This document shows positions 10,079-19,590 of a DNA stretch of 27,301 nt, in pieces (positions within the stretch are counted from its first letter, which is position 1; each line of letters opens with the position of its first letter). The DNA is taken from positions 115,312 through 142,612 of the forward strand of contig NW_003158224.1 in the NCBI RefSeq assembly GCF_000003605.2, in the 5' to 3' direction. Under the pieces are notes generated by a model. The model saw only the letters and a program-made list of their open reading frames with translations. It was not told where the DNA came from and did not search any database. The stretch comes from Saccoglossus kowalevskii (lineage: Eukaryota > Hemichordata > Enteropneusta > Harrimaniidae). A program made the position numbers and the translations under genes.

Positions 10079-10094
10079 TGACCTCAACTGACCT
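10079..10094 (-). promoter_or_regulatory. Second perfect DR4 nuclear receptor element
   Basis: The plus strand reads TGACCTCAACTGACCT. Spacer and flanks differ from the DR4 at 9493, so this is not simply the same repeat copied. A TATAGGGGAGGGGG stretch follows 10 bp downstream. Confidence 0.55.
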
Positions 10095-10213
10095 CTGAAA
10101 ACTATATAGGGGAGGGGGCAACAAACCATGCATGGAGAAAAAAGAAATATGCGAGTCAATTGAATTCTGGGAATTTGAACATTCTTTGAAATTTCGTGAC
10201 AAAAACACTACAG

Positions 10214-10344
10214 GTAGCTGAGGAATCTCTCCACCTCTGCACCGCCATTATAACTGACTACACACTCATACACATGTGTGTAATAGTTATTTTAGTGCTA
10301 CCGGTAATTTGGTATGCAGACGCCCTTGAACTAAATTTGAACAA
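10214..10344 (+). CDS. Possible exon encoding a transmembrane-like segment
   Basis: After ACTACAG a 131-base open segment reads VAEESLHLCTAIITDYTLIH, then a hydrophobic stretch (MCVIVILVLPVIWYA), and ends before a donor CAA|GTATGTAAG. The first half is GC-richer than its surroundings. Phase is 0 in and 2 out, which would complete a codon with the T starting 14546. The open frame extends only slightly outside these limits, with a TGA just upstream and another just downstream. The acceptor lacks a strong pyrimidine tract. No family is recognised; a membrane protein is an inference from hydrophobicity only. Confidence 0.3.
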
Positions 10345-10394
10345 GTATGTAAGCTGTTGATGTAACCAAACAGTCATCCTAAATTCCTTGCAAA

Positions 10395-10515
10395 ATAAAC
10401 GCATTTTTTCAATTTTTTTTTTTCACATTTTGATCAAGACATAGCCAATTAAATATTTAACATTAATTTAGTCTAAAATTATCAAAGAAATTATAGAAAA
10501 ATACATAAAAGGAAG
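10395..10515. repeat. Dispersed repeat, related to 19490-19590
   Basis: Shares T-run, CACATTTTGATCAA, TAGCCAAT and AAATTATAGAAAAATACA, in order, with the later copy. Boundaries are vague. Confidence 0.5.
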
Positions 10516-10519
10516 GAAA

Positions 10520-11700
10520 ATGTAGCATTAATATTTTGGCAGGAAAAAATTAGGATTTACACAACAGATAAAGTATCTGTTCCTGGAGGTATTCATACCA
10601 ACATGTGTACAAATTTAGGTGTATCGGAACCGAATAATCTTGTATAAAAAACAACAACCTTATATTGCAAAATTATTTGTTGTTATCACAAGAATACTGC
10701 ATGCAAAAAATGTATGGCAGAACTGCAATCGTATTGACCGACATTATACATCTTATTCCTGTTTGTAGTAATAATTTCATGAAAGATCATAGCCCGAAAT
10801 TATAATTAAAATCATGGCGGTCTCAGAAAACAAAATTCACCAATTTCAGTGAAAACAAAACAAAAGATCACAATTTGATTCTTCAGAAATATAATTATAT
10901 TATTATTAATTGTTTAAGTGCCAGTCATCGACTCGTAGTCAATTTGATATATAAGATCTAAGTAATGCAATAAACGTCAATACCCCATATGTCCATGCAG
11001 CTCTGGCATTTTACTAATTGTTTTGAATATATTATCGTTGAGATCGCTTGCCGTTGAAAGAGATATTATTTCAAACTGGTATATAATATCATTATATTTT
11101 TATCATCAAAATTATTCAAATATAATTTTTTCTTTAATTTGTCTCCATTTTCAAAATAGACATTACCCGGTATTAAACCTAATTTGCATAGTGTTTTTCG
11201 GTAATTTGTTTCATTTTGGACAAATAGAAAAATAATACATAAACTGATGGAAAATATTGTATCAAAATGTTGGTGGGAAAAATTACACTGTTCTGAGGGT
11301 TTAAAGTATTATACTGATTTATGTTTATCATTTTTTTTTGCAACTTGAATTTTGCCCTGAAGGTAAAAAAAAAATGATTAAAATTTGTTTCCCCAAACTA
11401 TATTATATATGTATATGTTGAAATCTTCTTTGTATGCAATCGTCAGCTTCATGCATTATTATCAAAACCAGATGGTTATGAAGTGAAATAAAAATTGTTA
11501 ACGAGTCTGAAATGACATGACTCAAAAATTACTCAAAAGACAATTAGTTGATATTAGCACTGGATGTAATTAGTGCATGACAGGGACATTAATGTCTCGG
11601 GTAATGCAAAAAAAACAATTCATCAACATTTCTTAAATGAGCTCTGCTGTAAACTCAGAATTAATGCGGTTATAAGTGAACCAATATGACATGGTAATTT
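10520..11700. other. Long unassigned AT-rich stretch
   Basis: No supported gene is seen. An ATTTGCAT octamer is at 11182-11189. ATGGCGG at 10814 begins a 12-codon frame only. Confidence 0.45.
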
Positions 11701-11728
11701 GTACTTCGAGTAAACATACGAAGAGTGA

Positions 11729-12067
11729 GTAATACTCCTAGTAATAGCCACTCAAGTCATTTTCCAACCAGTACGTAAGCGTACCAAAAAACTGAAACTA
11801 TCGACGAAGGTTGTGAAACCGACAAAAACACTACTGGGACACAAGAACTGTCAAGCGGTTTATTCACAAGTCGATCAACTACAGCAAAGACGACCGTTAA
11901 TAACGACAAACAATATGGCTCTCAACAATCATTCGCAAGTTACAAATGGAATATTGCAACGCTGTGAGGTCACAACTTCAGACGCAGACAAAAACGCCAT
12001 CATGGCATCAGTATTATATTTTATTACTAACATTTTATTGCTGTCAACCCATGGAAACTACTTTTGA
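11729..12067 (+). CDS. Possible 3'-terminal coding exon, unidentified
   Basis: This is the longest stop-to-stop frame noticed on the plus strand: about 113 codons from a TGA near 11726 to TGA at 12065-12067. It is richer in CpG and GC than its surroundings. If spliced, it could start after TTTTCCAACCAG near 11772, giving a basic segment (RKRTKKLKLSTK), a polar middle (including NNHSQVTNGILQR) and a hydrophobic end (IMASVLYFITNILLL). AATAAA follows the stop by six bases. No early ATG exists, so an upstream exon or an internal start is needed. The AATAAA plus TTA run could instead be the tail of a non-LTR retroelement, but no reverse transcriptase motif is seen. Confidence 0.4.
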   Translation, partial: VILLVIATQVIFQPVRKRTKKLKLSTKVVKPTKTLLGHKNCQAVYSQVDQLQQRRPLITTNNMALNNHSQVTNGILQRCEVTTSDADKNAIMASVLYFITNILLLSTHGNYF

Positions 12068-12073
12068 GGATGC

Positions 12074-12099
12074 AATAAATTTATTATTATTATTATTAT
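12074..12099 (+). terminator. AATAAA polyadenylation signal followed by a TTA run
   Basis: AATAAA at 12074-12079 is followed by about seven TTA units. It fits either a gene end or the microsatellite-like tail of a retroposed sequence. Confidence 0.45.
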
Positions 12100-12176
12100 G
12101 GTATATGAGAGTTTTTTCAATATAGGAAATAATATTTTTTTTTTTACTCTACTGTAACACCAATCAGTTGGTTTAA

Positions 12177-12293
12177 AGGGTGGCGGTAGTGATGTATAAT
12201 GTTCTATATGTGACTCATAGCTACGTATAGAACATGTGTAAATATATTATTTACATGAAATTTAAACACACGCTGCACAGCGACCACTACCCT
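12177..12293. mobile_element. 117-bp MITE with TTAA duplication (T2/Kolobok-like)
   Basis: TTAA sits at 12173-12176 and 12294-12297. Between them, inverted ends read AGGGTGGCGGTAGTG (left) and, on the reverse strand, AGGGTAGTGGTCGCT (right). TTAA duplications with AGGG ends are typical of Kolobok-group elements and the Xenopus T2 MITEs, whose ends read TTAAAGGRR (established knowledge). piggyBac also uses TTAA but usually ends CCC. An internal palindrome (12201-12233) has arms GTTCTATA and TATAGAAC. There is no coding capacity. Confidence 0.8.
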
Positions 12294-12354
12294 TTAAGCC
12301 TAGCAAATGAATAACGGGTTTTCTCGGGTATCAGTAAATCATTCCAGTAATAAA

Positions 12355-12879
12355 AATTTTATGAAGCTCTTCATATTTTATTGGGTATTTATATAAGCGC
12401 TCATGGATGGTTTAGTCACGTAGTTCAAGTCAAAGAGTTAGCAAAAGAGGAGGAATATTTGTACGATGATGGATTCCTTCAAATATTGTCGGGTAAATCT
12501 TGTATCAGTGGACATACAATCACATACAGGAGTGGTAAACATGGAGAACATCTGTCCGATATCAAGTCGCCACCAGGGTAGTTGAAATTTTCAAGTTAGC
12601 TGTGTTCATTTTCAAATGGAAAATTTTAGCGCATTTGAGTGGTTAAAAATGAGCTATTTGCTGAAAGAACATACAGATCTGAGTGATGTCAGCGAAGAGT
12701 TCAAATTCAAAATACTATTTAAATGGCACACAGAGTGGAAACGATTGACGAAATTACACAAAGTTGATATTATGGGATGGAAATTCCATTCAAGAGAAAA
12801 TACTAATAAATGTCAAATCTACCTAAATGATGCGATTTACCACAAAATGATAGTCCTGATGAAGAAGCACTTAAAATAG
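12355..12879 (+). pseudogene. Gene-like fragments with KSPP block, unidentified
   Basis: The first open segment (about 12355-12580) reads through VKELAKEEEYLYDDGFLQ to GEHLSDIKSPPG and a TAG. A second frame stays open from 12577 into VVEIFKLAVFIFKWK. A third runs from 12616 to 12879 with FKILFKWHTEWKRLTKLH. Successive frames on one strand suggest a decayed coding region, or exons with an unrecognised intron. The block EHLSDIKSPPG recurs at 5525-5555 with partly silent differences, which supports a shared coding ancestor. The family is not recognised. The TTAA MITE lies 60 bp upstream. Confidence 0.4.
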
Positions 12880-12899
12880 GCAAAAAATTAAATCAAAAT

Positions 12900-14540
12900 G
12901 GAAGAAGATGCTCTTTATCGTAAATTATAATCATAAGCTGACATACTGCTGCAATGTTTATGTTTAACGCCCAAATCGCACAGTTTCGTAATTATGGCTT
13001 CACTGCTTCCAAATGTGGTGGGACAACTTCAGCCCAACGTATCATGGTGAAGATCATGTGTACGTCAACATGAAAACAGGATTCAACCAGTTCAGCATGA
13101 ATAACATTTGAATACATGGCAACCCACCTGTGATTGGTTAAAGTTATATTTTTTCAAGTGATACATCTTGAACCGTTAAACCAAGCATTCAGACTGTAAC
13201 AATTAAATGTCTTGACCAATCAGTTAGCACCTGTACAGACTGTTACATTCAATTAGGTTCTATAGCGGTATGGCATTGACTGGGAATTGATGGATATAAA
13301 AACAATTGTGTGTTAGCGTGGGTGCGAAAATTAGAACCCTATACATGGTAATTTGGATCAGGGTCATTTATCACAGTTACTGTCATGTTTGCTTTCACAT
13401 TTCATTGATAATTGTGACAAAGTAAAGGTAACAAAGTTAGCTTTGTACAAAAGTCACAGCATGTTTCACAGAAAAAACATATTGCTATGGCGTCTATGTG
13501 TCATAATCAGAATCAAATGAAAAAAAAAAAATCCACGTCTATCAGAAGAAGTTTGTTTTAAAAAAACTACTCGGTCAATAAAAAAAGAAAGGAATTCTTT
13601 GCAGAATTCACAAAAGTGTGGGCTGAATTGTGGGTATCTTTAGAAAAGTGAGTGTTGCATTGTGGGAAACTGAGTTAATGAATGATAGATATAGTGTAAC
13701 CATGGAAATATAATGATGAACTATGGGTAACAAGAAACTTAAATTGTAGGCACAAGAATATACCAAATTATGTCTGTTCATCGTCGTGGGAAATGACCAC
13801 AAAAACTAAATTTGGAATTCCTGATGAGTTACTGTGAATTCAGTTCCTAATTTTGAAATAATGATTAAACCAAACTCATCAATTTCTAAGAGAGAATTAT
13901 TCATGGCAACGAAAGACGAAGAATCCTCATTTAGTTTTTTCGCATTCAACATTTTCAATACTCGTAAGTTTTGTCGCTAGGTTATTATCTTTAGTATCAG
14001 CAGTAATGAAATCTCGACTATAGTATGGCGGGTTGTCATGATTACGCATCACTTTAATGTAGCAAATATGGAGTTGTCATATTCACCAATGCCTTAACAA
14101 AAAAACAACAAGATCAATGAGGTTCCGGAGTCCTTAGTAGCGTCTGTAATATTAGCAAATATTTCCTAAAAGGAATACATTAATAAGGGTTATACACCCA
14201 CGCATGTTGTAGATAGTTCAACGACAATTGCAAAATCAATATCTATACGACATAGATTCCGAAGCCTTGCTTAATCATAATTGGGAAGGGTGCGGAATAT
14301 ATATATAATGACACCTTGCTTTTCATCACTTGAAACCGTATTTCCTGATTATTCTTTTTCGTTAATGTTTCAGAGTTTATTACAAATTTCTGTGAAAGTA
14401 CCTAACTTGACTGCGTTACCACCTATGTTCCCACACCCCCTAACTTCTGTACAATTTTATATAATTGTGGTCATAATCACCCAAGTGGGTACCCACTCAC
14501 CGCATCAAAAATGTGTCGCTGGACACGTCTTTTCCACTGT
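12900..14540. other. Long unassigned stretch
   Basis: No supported gene is seen. CCAAT-type sequences face each other (GATTGGT near 13134 and CCAATCAG near 13217), and CAGACTGTWAC recurs at about 13191 and 13236. A plus frame at 14281-14595 is hydrophobic and lacks motifs. Confidence 0.45.
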
Positions 14541-14545
14541 TTTAG

Positions 14546-14706
14546 TGTTCCAACATTTTACTATAGTGCTTTTGTTTTGTCAAAAGCAATGTTAAACGAT
14601 TACACTCCAACATCAATATTAAATTCAAATTTAAAAATGTCATCGCTAATCCACAGTGATGACGAAACAGCATCCCAATTGGTTAATAACGTACTTGATC
14701 TATCAG
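14546..14706 (+). CDS. Possible penultimate exon of an unidentified plus-strand gene
   Basis: A good acceptor (CTTTTCCACTGTTTTAG) leads into an open segment reading VPTFYYSAFVLSKAMLND, then SSLIHSDDETASQLVNNVL, ending TCAG|GTGAAAGG. Phase is 2 in and 1 out. The next acceptor, 141 bases on, supplies two bases that complete the split codon and keep the frame open to a stop. That agreement is the main evidence. The frame also continues past the donor to a TAA/TGA region near 14832, so an unspliced reading is possible. No family is recognised. CpG density is above local background. Confidence 0.42.
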
Positions 14707-14847
14707 GTGAAAGGACGTTGTTGAAAGTAAAACCGTACAGCAAAACAACATGGCGGAAATTACATCGCACTCAGTTTGTGTATGACAGAAACAGTTCAAA
14801 GACGACGATAATATTGACAAGGTTGACTTATTGATTATTTTTCACAG

Positions 14848-14882
14848 GCTCTGATAATTTTTACATCTTCAATGATACATAA
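14848..14882 (+). CDS. Possible last exon with stop codon
   Basis: A strong acceptor (TTGATTATTTTTCACAG) is followed by a ten-residue end, SDNFYIFNDT, and TAA at 14880-14882. Joined in phase to 14546-14706 it makes a glycine codon across a 141-base intron. AATAAA follows 13 bases after the stop. All three signals fit a gene end, though the exon is very short. Confidence 0.38.
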
Positions 14883-14895
14883 ATAATAATATTAT

Positions 14896-14901
14896 AATAA
14901 A
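14896..14901 (+). terminator. AATAAA polyadenylation signal candidate
   Basis: Lies just after the putative stop at 14880-14882. AATAAA is frequent in AT-rich DNA, so its weight is modest. Confidence 0.3.
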
Positions 14902-15316
14902 ATGAACAATTGCGTTAGTTGTTCATTGTAAACATGTTGAAATCCATGACAACGCAACTCATCATATAAAACAATATTGTATTCTTCCGGTTTTAAAACA
15001 AGTGTTATGATTCCAAACATGCCGCGCAGAGACAAAAAAAATTGACATTTAGAGAATTGTCTGAAGGCTGAGTGTCCCCGTTAAAAAATCATGATTTTCC
15101 GAGTTGAGGTCACGTGTTGCTAACATGGTAGTGCGGTAATATAGTTTAATTTGTTAAAAATTCATTCTATTTATTCTATAAACAGACAGCTTTATAACTG
15201 TATAAATCTTATGTTGAAATGGTGCCAATGATATTAAACAACAAATGCATATTTTTTTGTTTTGATTTTACCAATACCAGTAGACAAAAAAATAACAAAA
15301 ATAGATAAAAATGAGC

Positions 15317-15748
15317 NNNNNNNNNNNNNNNNNNNNNNNNNNNNNNNNNNNNNNNNNNNNNNNNNNNNNNNNNNNNNNNNNNNNNNNNNNNNNNNNNNNN
15401 NNNNNNNNNNNNNNNNNNNNNNNNNNNNNNNNNNNNNNNNNNNNNNNNNNNNNNNNNNNNNNNNNNNNNNNNNNNNNNNNNNNNNNNNNNNNNNNNNNNN
15501 NNNNNNNNNNNNNNNNNNNNNNNNNNNNNNNNNNNNNNNNNNNNNNNNNNNNNNNNNNNNNNNNNNNNNNNNNNNNNNNNNNNNNNNNNNNNNNNNNNNN
15601 NNNNNNNNNNNNNNNNNNNNNNNNNNNNNNNNNNNNNNNNNNNNNNNNNNNNNNNNNNNNNNNNNNNNNNNNNNNNNNNNNNNNNNNNNNNNNNNNNNNN
15701 NNNNNNNNNNNNNNNNNNNNNNNNNNNNNNNNNNNNNNNNNNNNNNNN
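15317..15748. other. Assembly gap (432 N)
   Basis: All positions are N, so open frames crossing it are artefacts. Nothing can be said about its content, and the length may be a scaffold estimate. Confidence 0.99.
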
Positions 15749-17090
15749 TATGATGGCTGATGTGAAAAGTGAACAAAGAACATTATTTGTCTCACAATTT
15801 CATTAAAATATTCCTTTTTATTTTAGTAATTCTTTACAAATATAAATAGCAGGATAAATATCCTAATTAGATAGCTCATTAGGCTTAATTAAATGTTTTG
15901 ACATTACCATAATGAGAATGAAAGTGTGGGACCCAAGAGGTATGCAGCAAGCAAAAGCAATTAATTAGTATCACAAATGATAAACTAATTAATATTAAAA
16001 TTGGTGAAACACAAAATGCAGCGACTGTTCATGCCTTAAGCTGTGGACATTCAACAGAAGTACACCTACTGTACTTTATCCAGCCTAGAACAGCATTTCA
16101 TTTGTAGCATATACACCACTACACTAACGTCTAACTACAATGCGTATAATATCACGCTGCGTTCGTAGATTTAACTGTTAGTGCAAAAAATACAGTCTAC
16201 ATGCGCCATATGTCAGTCATCTGGAGGCAGCAGAATGGAAATTCCCATCATGCAACATTTATCTAAACCGACCAATGAACGCGAGTACTTTATTTTCCAC
16301 AGAAAATATGGAATTTCAAGATCTGGAGCTTCAGTGAATCATAAAATCTTAAAACAATTCTAGCAACAAAAAATTCAGGAGTTTGTAATATTTCTCACCT
16401 GTAAGGAATCACCATGAGCGCAGTTGCTGAATAAATAAATAAATTACTATACCACTTTAATAGAAGCAATACAATGAAATTCATTATTTCTAAGTACCCT
16501 GCAAACAAAGTCATTAAATATATTTATTTATTTACTTAAAAATAACTATTGGTGCACGAAAATAATTTCAATGAAATTTGTTAATTTTAATACTTTTTGA
16601 AACACTGACATTAATCATTATGTCTTGTGCTCGTCACCTGACCACTCAAATCGGCTGTTGTAGATTACATCCATATTGATCGGTAATGACGAGCAATGAA
16701 AATTTGCTGGTATGTACCACAATTGAAGAAAATACACCCAATGCACCACAAAACTATTTTTTTTTCCATTTCAAGTAATTTCTAGATTTTCAAATAAATT
16801 TTTAACAAAACTTTAAATCGTTTCAAAATAGAGAAGAATATGTGTGTGAATGCCAACAGATGCTCAGATTACATTCAGAGCAGACAACAGGCTGTTACAG
16901 AAAAGAGGTACAATCATGAACAATATCAGATATTTACCATTCCACTGCAATTTGCATATTACAATTTTTTTTTACAGAATGTGGAAAAACAACAATTTTA
17001 TGCTTGCTGACCACTGACAAATACTTTCACCGGCAAATGGAAGCATTTTAACTAGCAAAATAAAATAAATTGATCACCATCATTCTTCTC
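15749..17090. other. Long unassigned AT-rich stretch
   Basis: No firm gene is seen. A plus frame at 16181-16363 contains EIPIMQHLSKPTNEREYFIF but its acceptor is weak and no donor fits. TGCTCGTCA and its reverse complement TGACGAGCA lie near 16626 and 16687, an inverted pair about 50 bp apart. An octamer is at 16950-16957. Confidence 0.4.
16399..16426 (-). CDS. Possible 28-nt micro-exon, minus strand
   Basis: On the minus strand a T-rich tract with TTTATTTATTCAG precedes 28 bases that end CAG before GTGAGAAAT, a perfect donor. Two frames are open through it. Such pairs arise by chance in long AT-rich DNA, so this is a marker for transcript checks rather than a gene call. Confidence 0.15.
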
Positions 17091-17101
17091 TATAAATACA
17101 G

Positions 17102-17311
17102 TTTGGAATTCAAATAAAACAGGCGGCGGCAACATCGCATGATGTTCACTCAGGCATTAAAGTGGCAGACAATGGTATAGAATCTACAACAAAAAACATT
17201 TTGTGTCAAATTAACAACTTGTGTATTCAGTTTTCCCGCCAAAATTTCAGTACAGACAATTCACCAAATTTTGAGTTAATTTTAGCACAGGCTGACAGAC
17301 TTTATGAATAA
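17102..17311 (+). CDS. Possible terminal exon, unidentified
   Basis: CATCATTCTTCTCTATAAATACAG precedes 69 open codons and TAA at 17309-17311. There is no ATG in the frame, so it can be coding only as a downstream exon. It begins GIQIKQAAATSHDVHSGIKV, with GC-rich codons (GCG GCG GCA), and ends ELILAQADRLYE. A weaker donor inside (AATG|GTATAG near 17172) would make it internal instead. No family is recognised. About 1% of runs this long stay open by chance at this composition. Confidence 0.35.
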   Translation, partial: FGIQIKQAAATSHDVHSGIKVADNGIESTTKNILCQINNLCIQFSRQNFSTDNSPNFELILAQADRLYE

Positions 17312-17815
17312 GCAAAATACTTGACTACAATTTTTTAAGAAACTAATGGATATTACAGTTATTCTCGCCTACTTGGTTGCAAGACATGCTAAAGCTGGAG
17401 AATGACTGTAAGAACTTGTAGCATGCTGTTACTTTAATTTAATTTTGAAGTCTAACATGTTTTCATCCTCGCCAGACGTTAGTCAGACATTGTTACCTAG
17501 ACACTTGTATATAATATAGAAGGTTATAAAACAGTTTTTGACAAATTCCCAGTTGAAATGATTCCAGAAAAGATAGACTATTTTTGAAATGGTTCGTGAA
17601 TATATATTTTCCTTTTTAAATAAATTAAGAGAATTTAATTTTCAGCTTCTGTACGTTTCTTTATACAAAAGAAAATGTTTTTTTCTCGCAATAAGTTCAA
17701 AGGAAATCAATAATGACAAAACAGCACTCACATAAAAAGTTACTATTGATTTTTATAGCCTGCATAAAAGCCCGCCAGACTATTTCATCCATGGATTAAT
17801 TTGTCTGTTTTTTAG

Positions 17816-18001
17816 CGGTCAAAGTTTGACCTTGCATGTCCTCGACCTAGAATCAAAGTCGCCCTAAGACTTATGAATATGTTAATTAGTCCAAGTTCAT
17901 TGACTGATATAGGACAGTCATCAATCAAGCAACTATTATTAACCCATGTACCAGACAAGATGTTTTTCACACAATCATGGAAGTACGTGTTGAGTGGCAT
18001 G
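17816..18001 (+). CDS. Possible exon of an unidentified helical protein
   Basis: A textbook acceptor (TTTGTCTGTTTTTTAG) begins 186 open bases (62 codons, phase 0 to 0), ending before GTAACT at 18002. The frame runs on to a TAA near 18028, so the end could be elsewhere. The peptide includes CPRPRIKVALRLMNMLIS, then IKQLLLTHVPDKMFFTQSWK, which reads like amphipathic helices of an ARM/HEAT-type repeat (impression only). The opposite strand is also open here, with a 62-codon frame starting at an ATG, but lacks comparable splice signals. No family is named. Confidence 0.42.
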
Positions 18002-18009
18002 GTAACTCT

Positions 18010-18510
18010 CGTAACTACTTCTCAATAATACCCCGTTATCTGATAGAAATTTCTCCTCGAGATAAAAGTTAAAATGTTGAGATTTTTGAAAGTTGGCTAA
18101 TCTGTACATACATGTACGCACCGCGACCTATTTCGGGAAGTACACGCTTCTAGCTAAACGCAGTTTACAACTACTTGTATATTCATAAAAGCATGACAAA
18201 ACAAGCTTTTCTGATAGATGTTGATGATTACATGTATACCAGTGATTACATTATTAGAGCCCATTACTGCTACACTATCATTCTTCCGGCCCAAACTATT
18301 CAGCAAAACACTGAATGAATGCACTTTTTTTTATACCAAATTGACATAAATAATATCATACTGCCTACGATGTCTTGATCACATGATTAGAAAAAAAAAT
18401 ATGAACAAATTTGGGAATATTTTGTAAAAAAAGACAAAAGCCACTATGACTACACAACTTTACCATTTTCTTAAGTTAACTATTAATTAACATATTGCAC
18501 TTAAATGATG
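18010..18510. other. Unassigned sequence
   Basis: No coding signal I would support is seen. Confidence 0.4.
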
Positions 18511-18516
18511 AAATTT

Positions 18517-18554
18517 TACTACGCAAACAGGTGAGTACTACGCAAACAGGTGAG
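18517..18554. repeat. 19-bp perfect tandem duplication
   Basis: TACTACGCAAACAGGTGAG occurs twice head to tail. Each copy carries CAG|GTGAG, a perfect 5' splice-site match, and the E-box CAGGTG. Confidence 0.9.
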
Positions 18555-19295
18555 GTAACTGACACAGGCAAAAGAGGCTTAATAAAATGAACGCTGGTCC
18601 TAGCTTCATTTGCATACAGACATGGTTGCTCCAATTCTAATCCCTGAACTTGATGAAAACGAGTTTCAATAACCAGACAAACATTCAATATGCAAACATA
18701 CCAAACCATTCAAATTTGCTCCCGAAAAAGGCGCCGAATAATGAGTAATGATAAAATGAGTAATAACATCAAGGACTCGTATGTCACAGTCACCGACTCA
18801 ATGCACTTTATAGTTAACATAGTTTGGTGCAATCTGGATTCTTTAGAAAATGGCCAGTGACGCACTCGGGTACATGCACGTCTGTAGAAAAGTCAGCTGC
18901 CCTAGTAAATCAGGAACATATTTTGAAAAGATGATTACAATTTAATTTGAACATTCAGTTTAAACCTAATTAGTTTGTGGAGAAATTGCAGTGAAAATTG
19001 AGTACCAGAGACATTTCTAGACCACTTCAAAAATTTAGGATTCAAACTAAAGCTATTTAGAAATAAACCTCAAAGTTCTACGATGTTCGTCAGAAAATGG
19101 CTATGAGAGGGAAACTATATTCTCACATTCCTGGACGCTGGGAGTATTAAAAAAAATCTCAAATTCCGTATTTATAAAATACATGAAAAATGTAAAGTCG
19201 TCTCTGATTTGATAATATTAGTACGATTCGCGAAGACACACAAAATACTGTACAACAGTAAGTGGCACCATCAAAGCAACAATAATAAAAACATG

Positions 19296-19309
19296 GTTTC
19301 CATGGAAAC
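19296..19309. promoter_or_regulatory. X-box-like palindrome GTTTCCATGGAAAC
   Basis: Identical to the 14-mer at 5327-5340, with different flanks beyond a short AAG. Confidence 0.5.
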
Positions 19310-19489
19310 AAGCCTGACTACTCGATCATTTTTCTCAAGAACATATTTGTTTCTTTATTTTGTGAAATTTTTCACGACCACAGTCTCTTCATATTTGTGT
19401 TTATCATTGTTTGCTATACTTTTTTTCTGTGCTTTTCTGTGAAATGGCGGTCATTAATAAATGTCCAGGCTACACCTTGCTCAAAAAAC

Positions 19490-19590
19490 CACATAATTTT
19501 TTTTTCTCACATTTTTTTCCAAAATTTTAATCAAAACCTATAGCCAATAGGAAATTATACAAAATTATAGAAAAATACAAAAAATAATGC
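19490..19590. repeat. Dispersed repeat, related to 10395-10515
   Basis: Shares ordered segments, including TAGCCAAT and AAATTATAGAAAAATACA, with the earlier copy. Confidence 0.5.

Noticed and set aside
10814-14760. ATGGCGG motifs (10814, 14750, 19444) as YY1-type gene starts
   Set aside because: Each opens only a short frame (about 11-12 codons at the first two) and no promoter context or donor in phase was found.
15234-15795. Open frames across the N run
   Set aside because: They are made of undetermined bases.
17812-18000. Minus-strand 62-codon frame
   Set aside because: It is antisense to the plus-strand exon candidate with the better splice acceptor and has no splice support of its own.
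18850-18946. Small ORF with good ATG context
   Set aside because: Both strands are equally open over this GC-richer patch and neither has a complete exon structure. It is too short to support.
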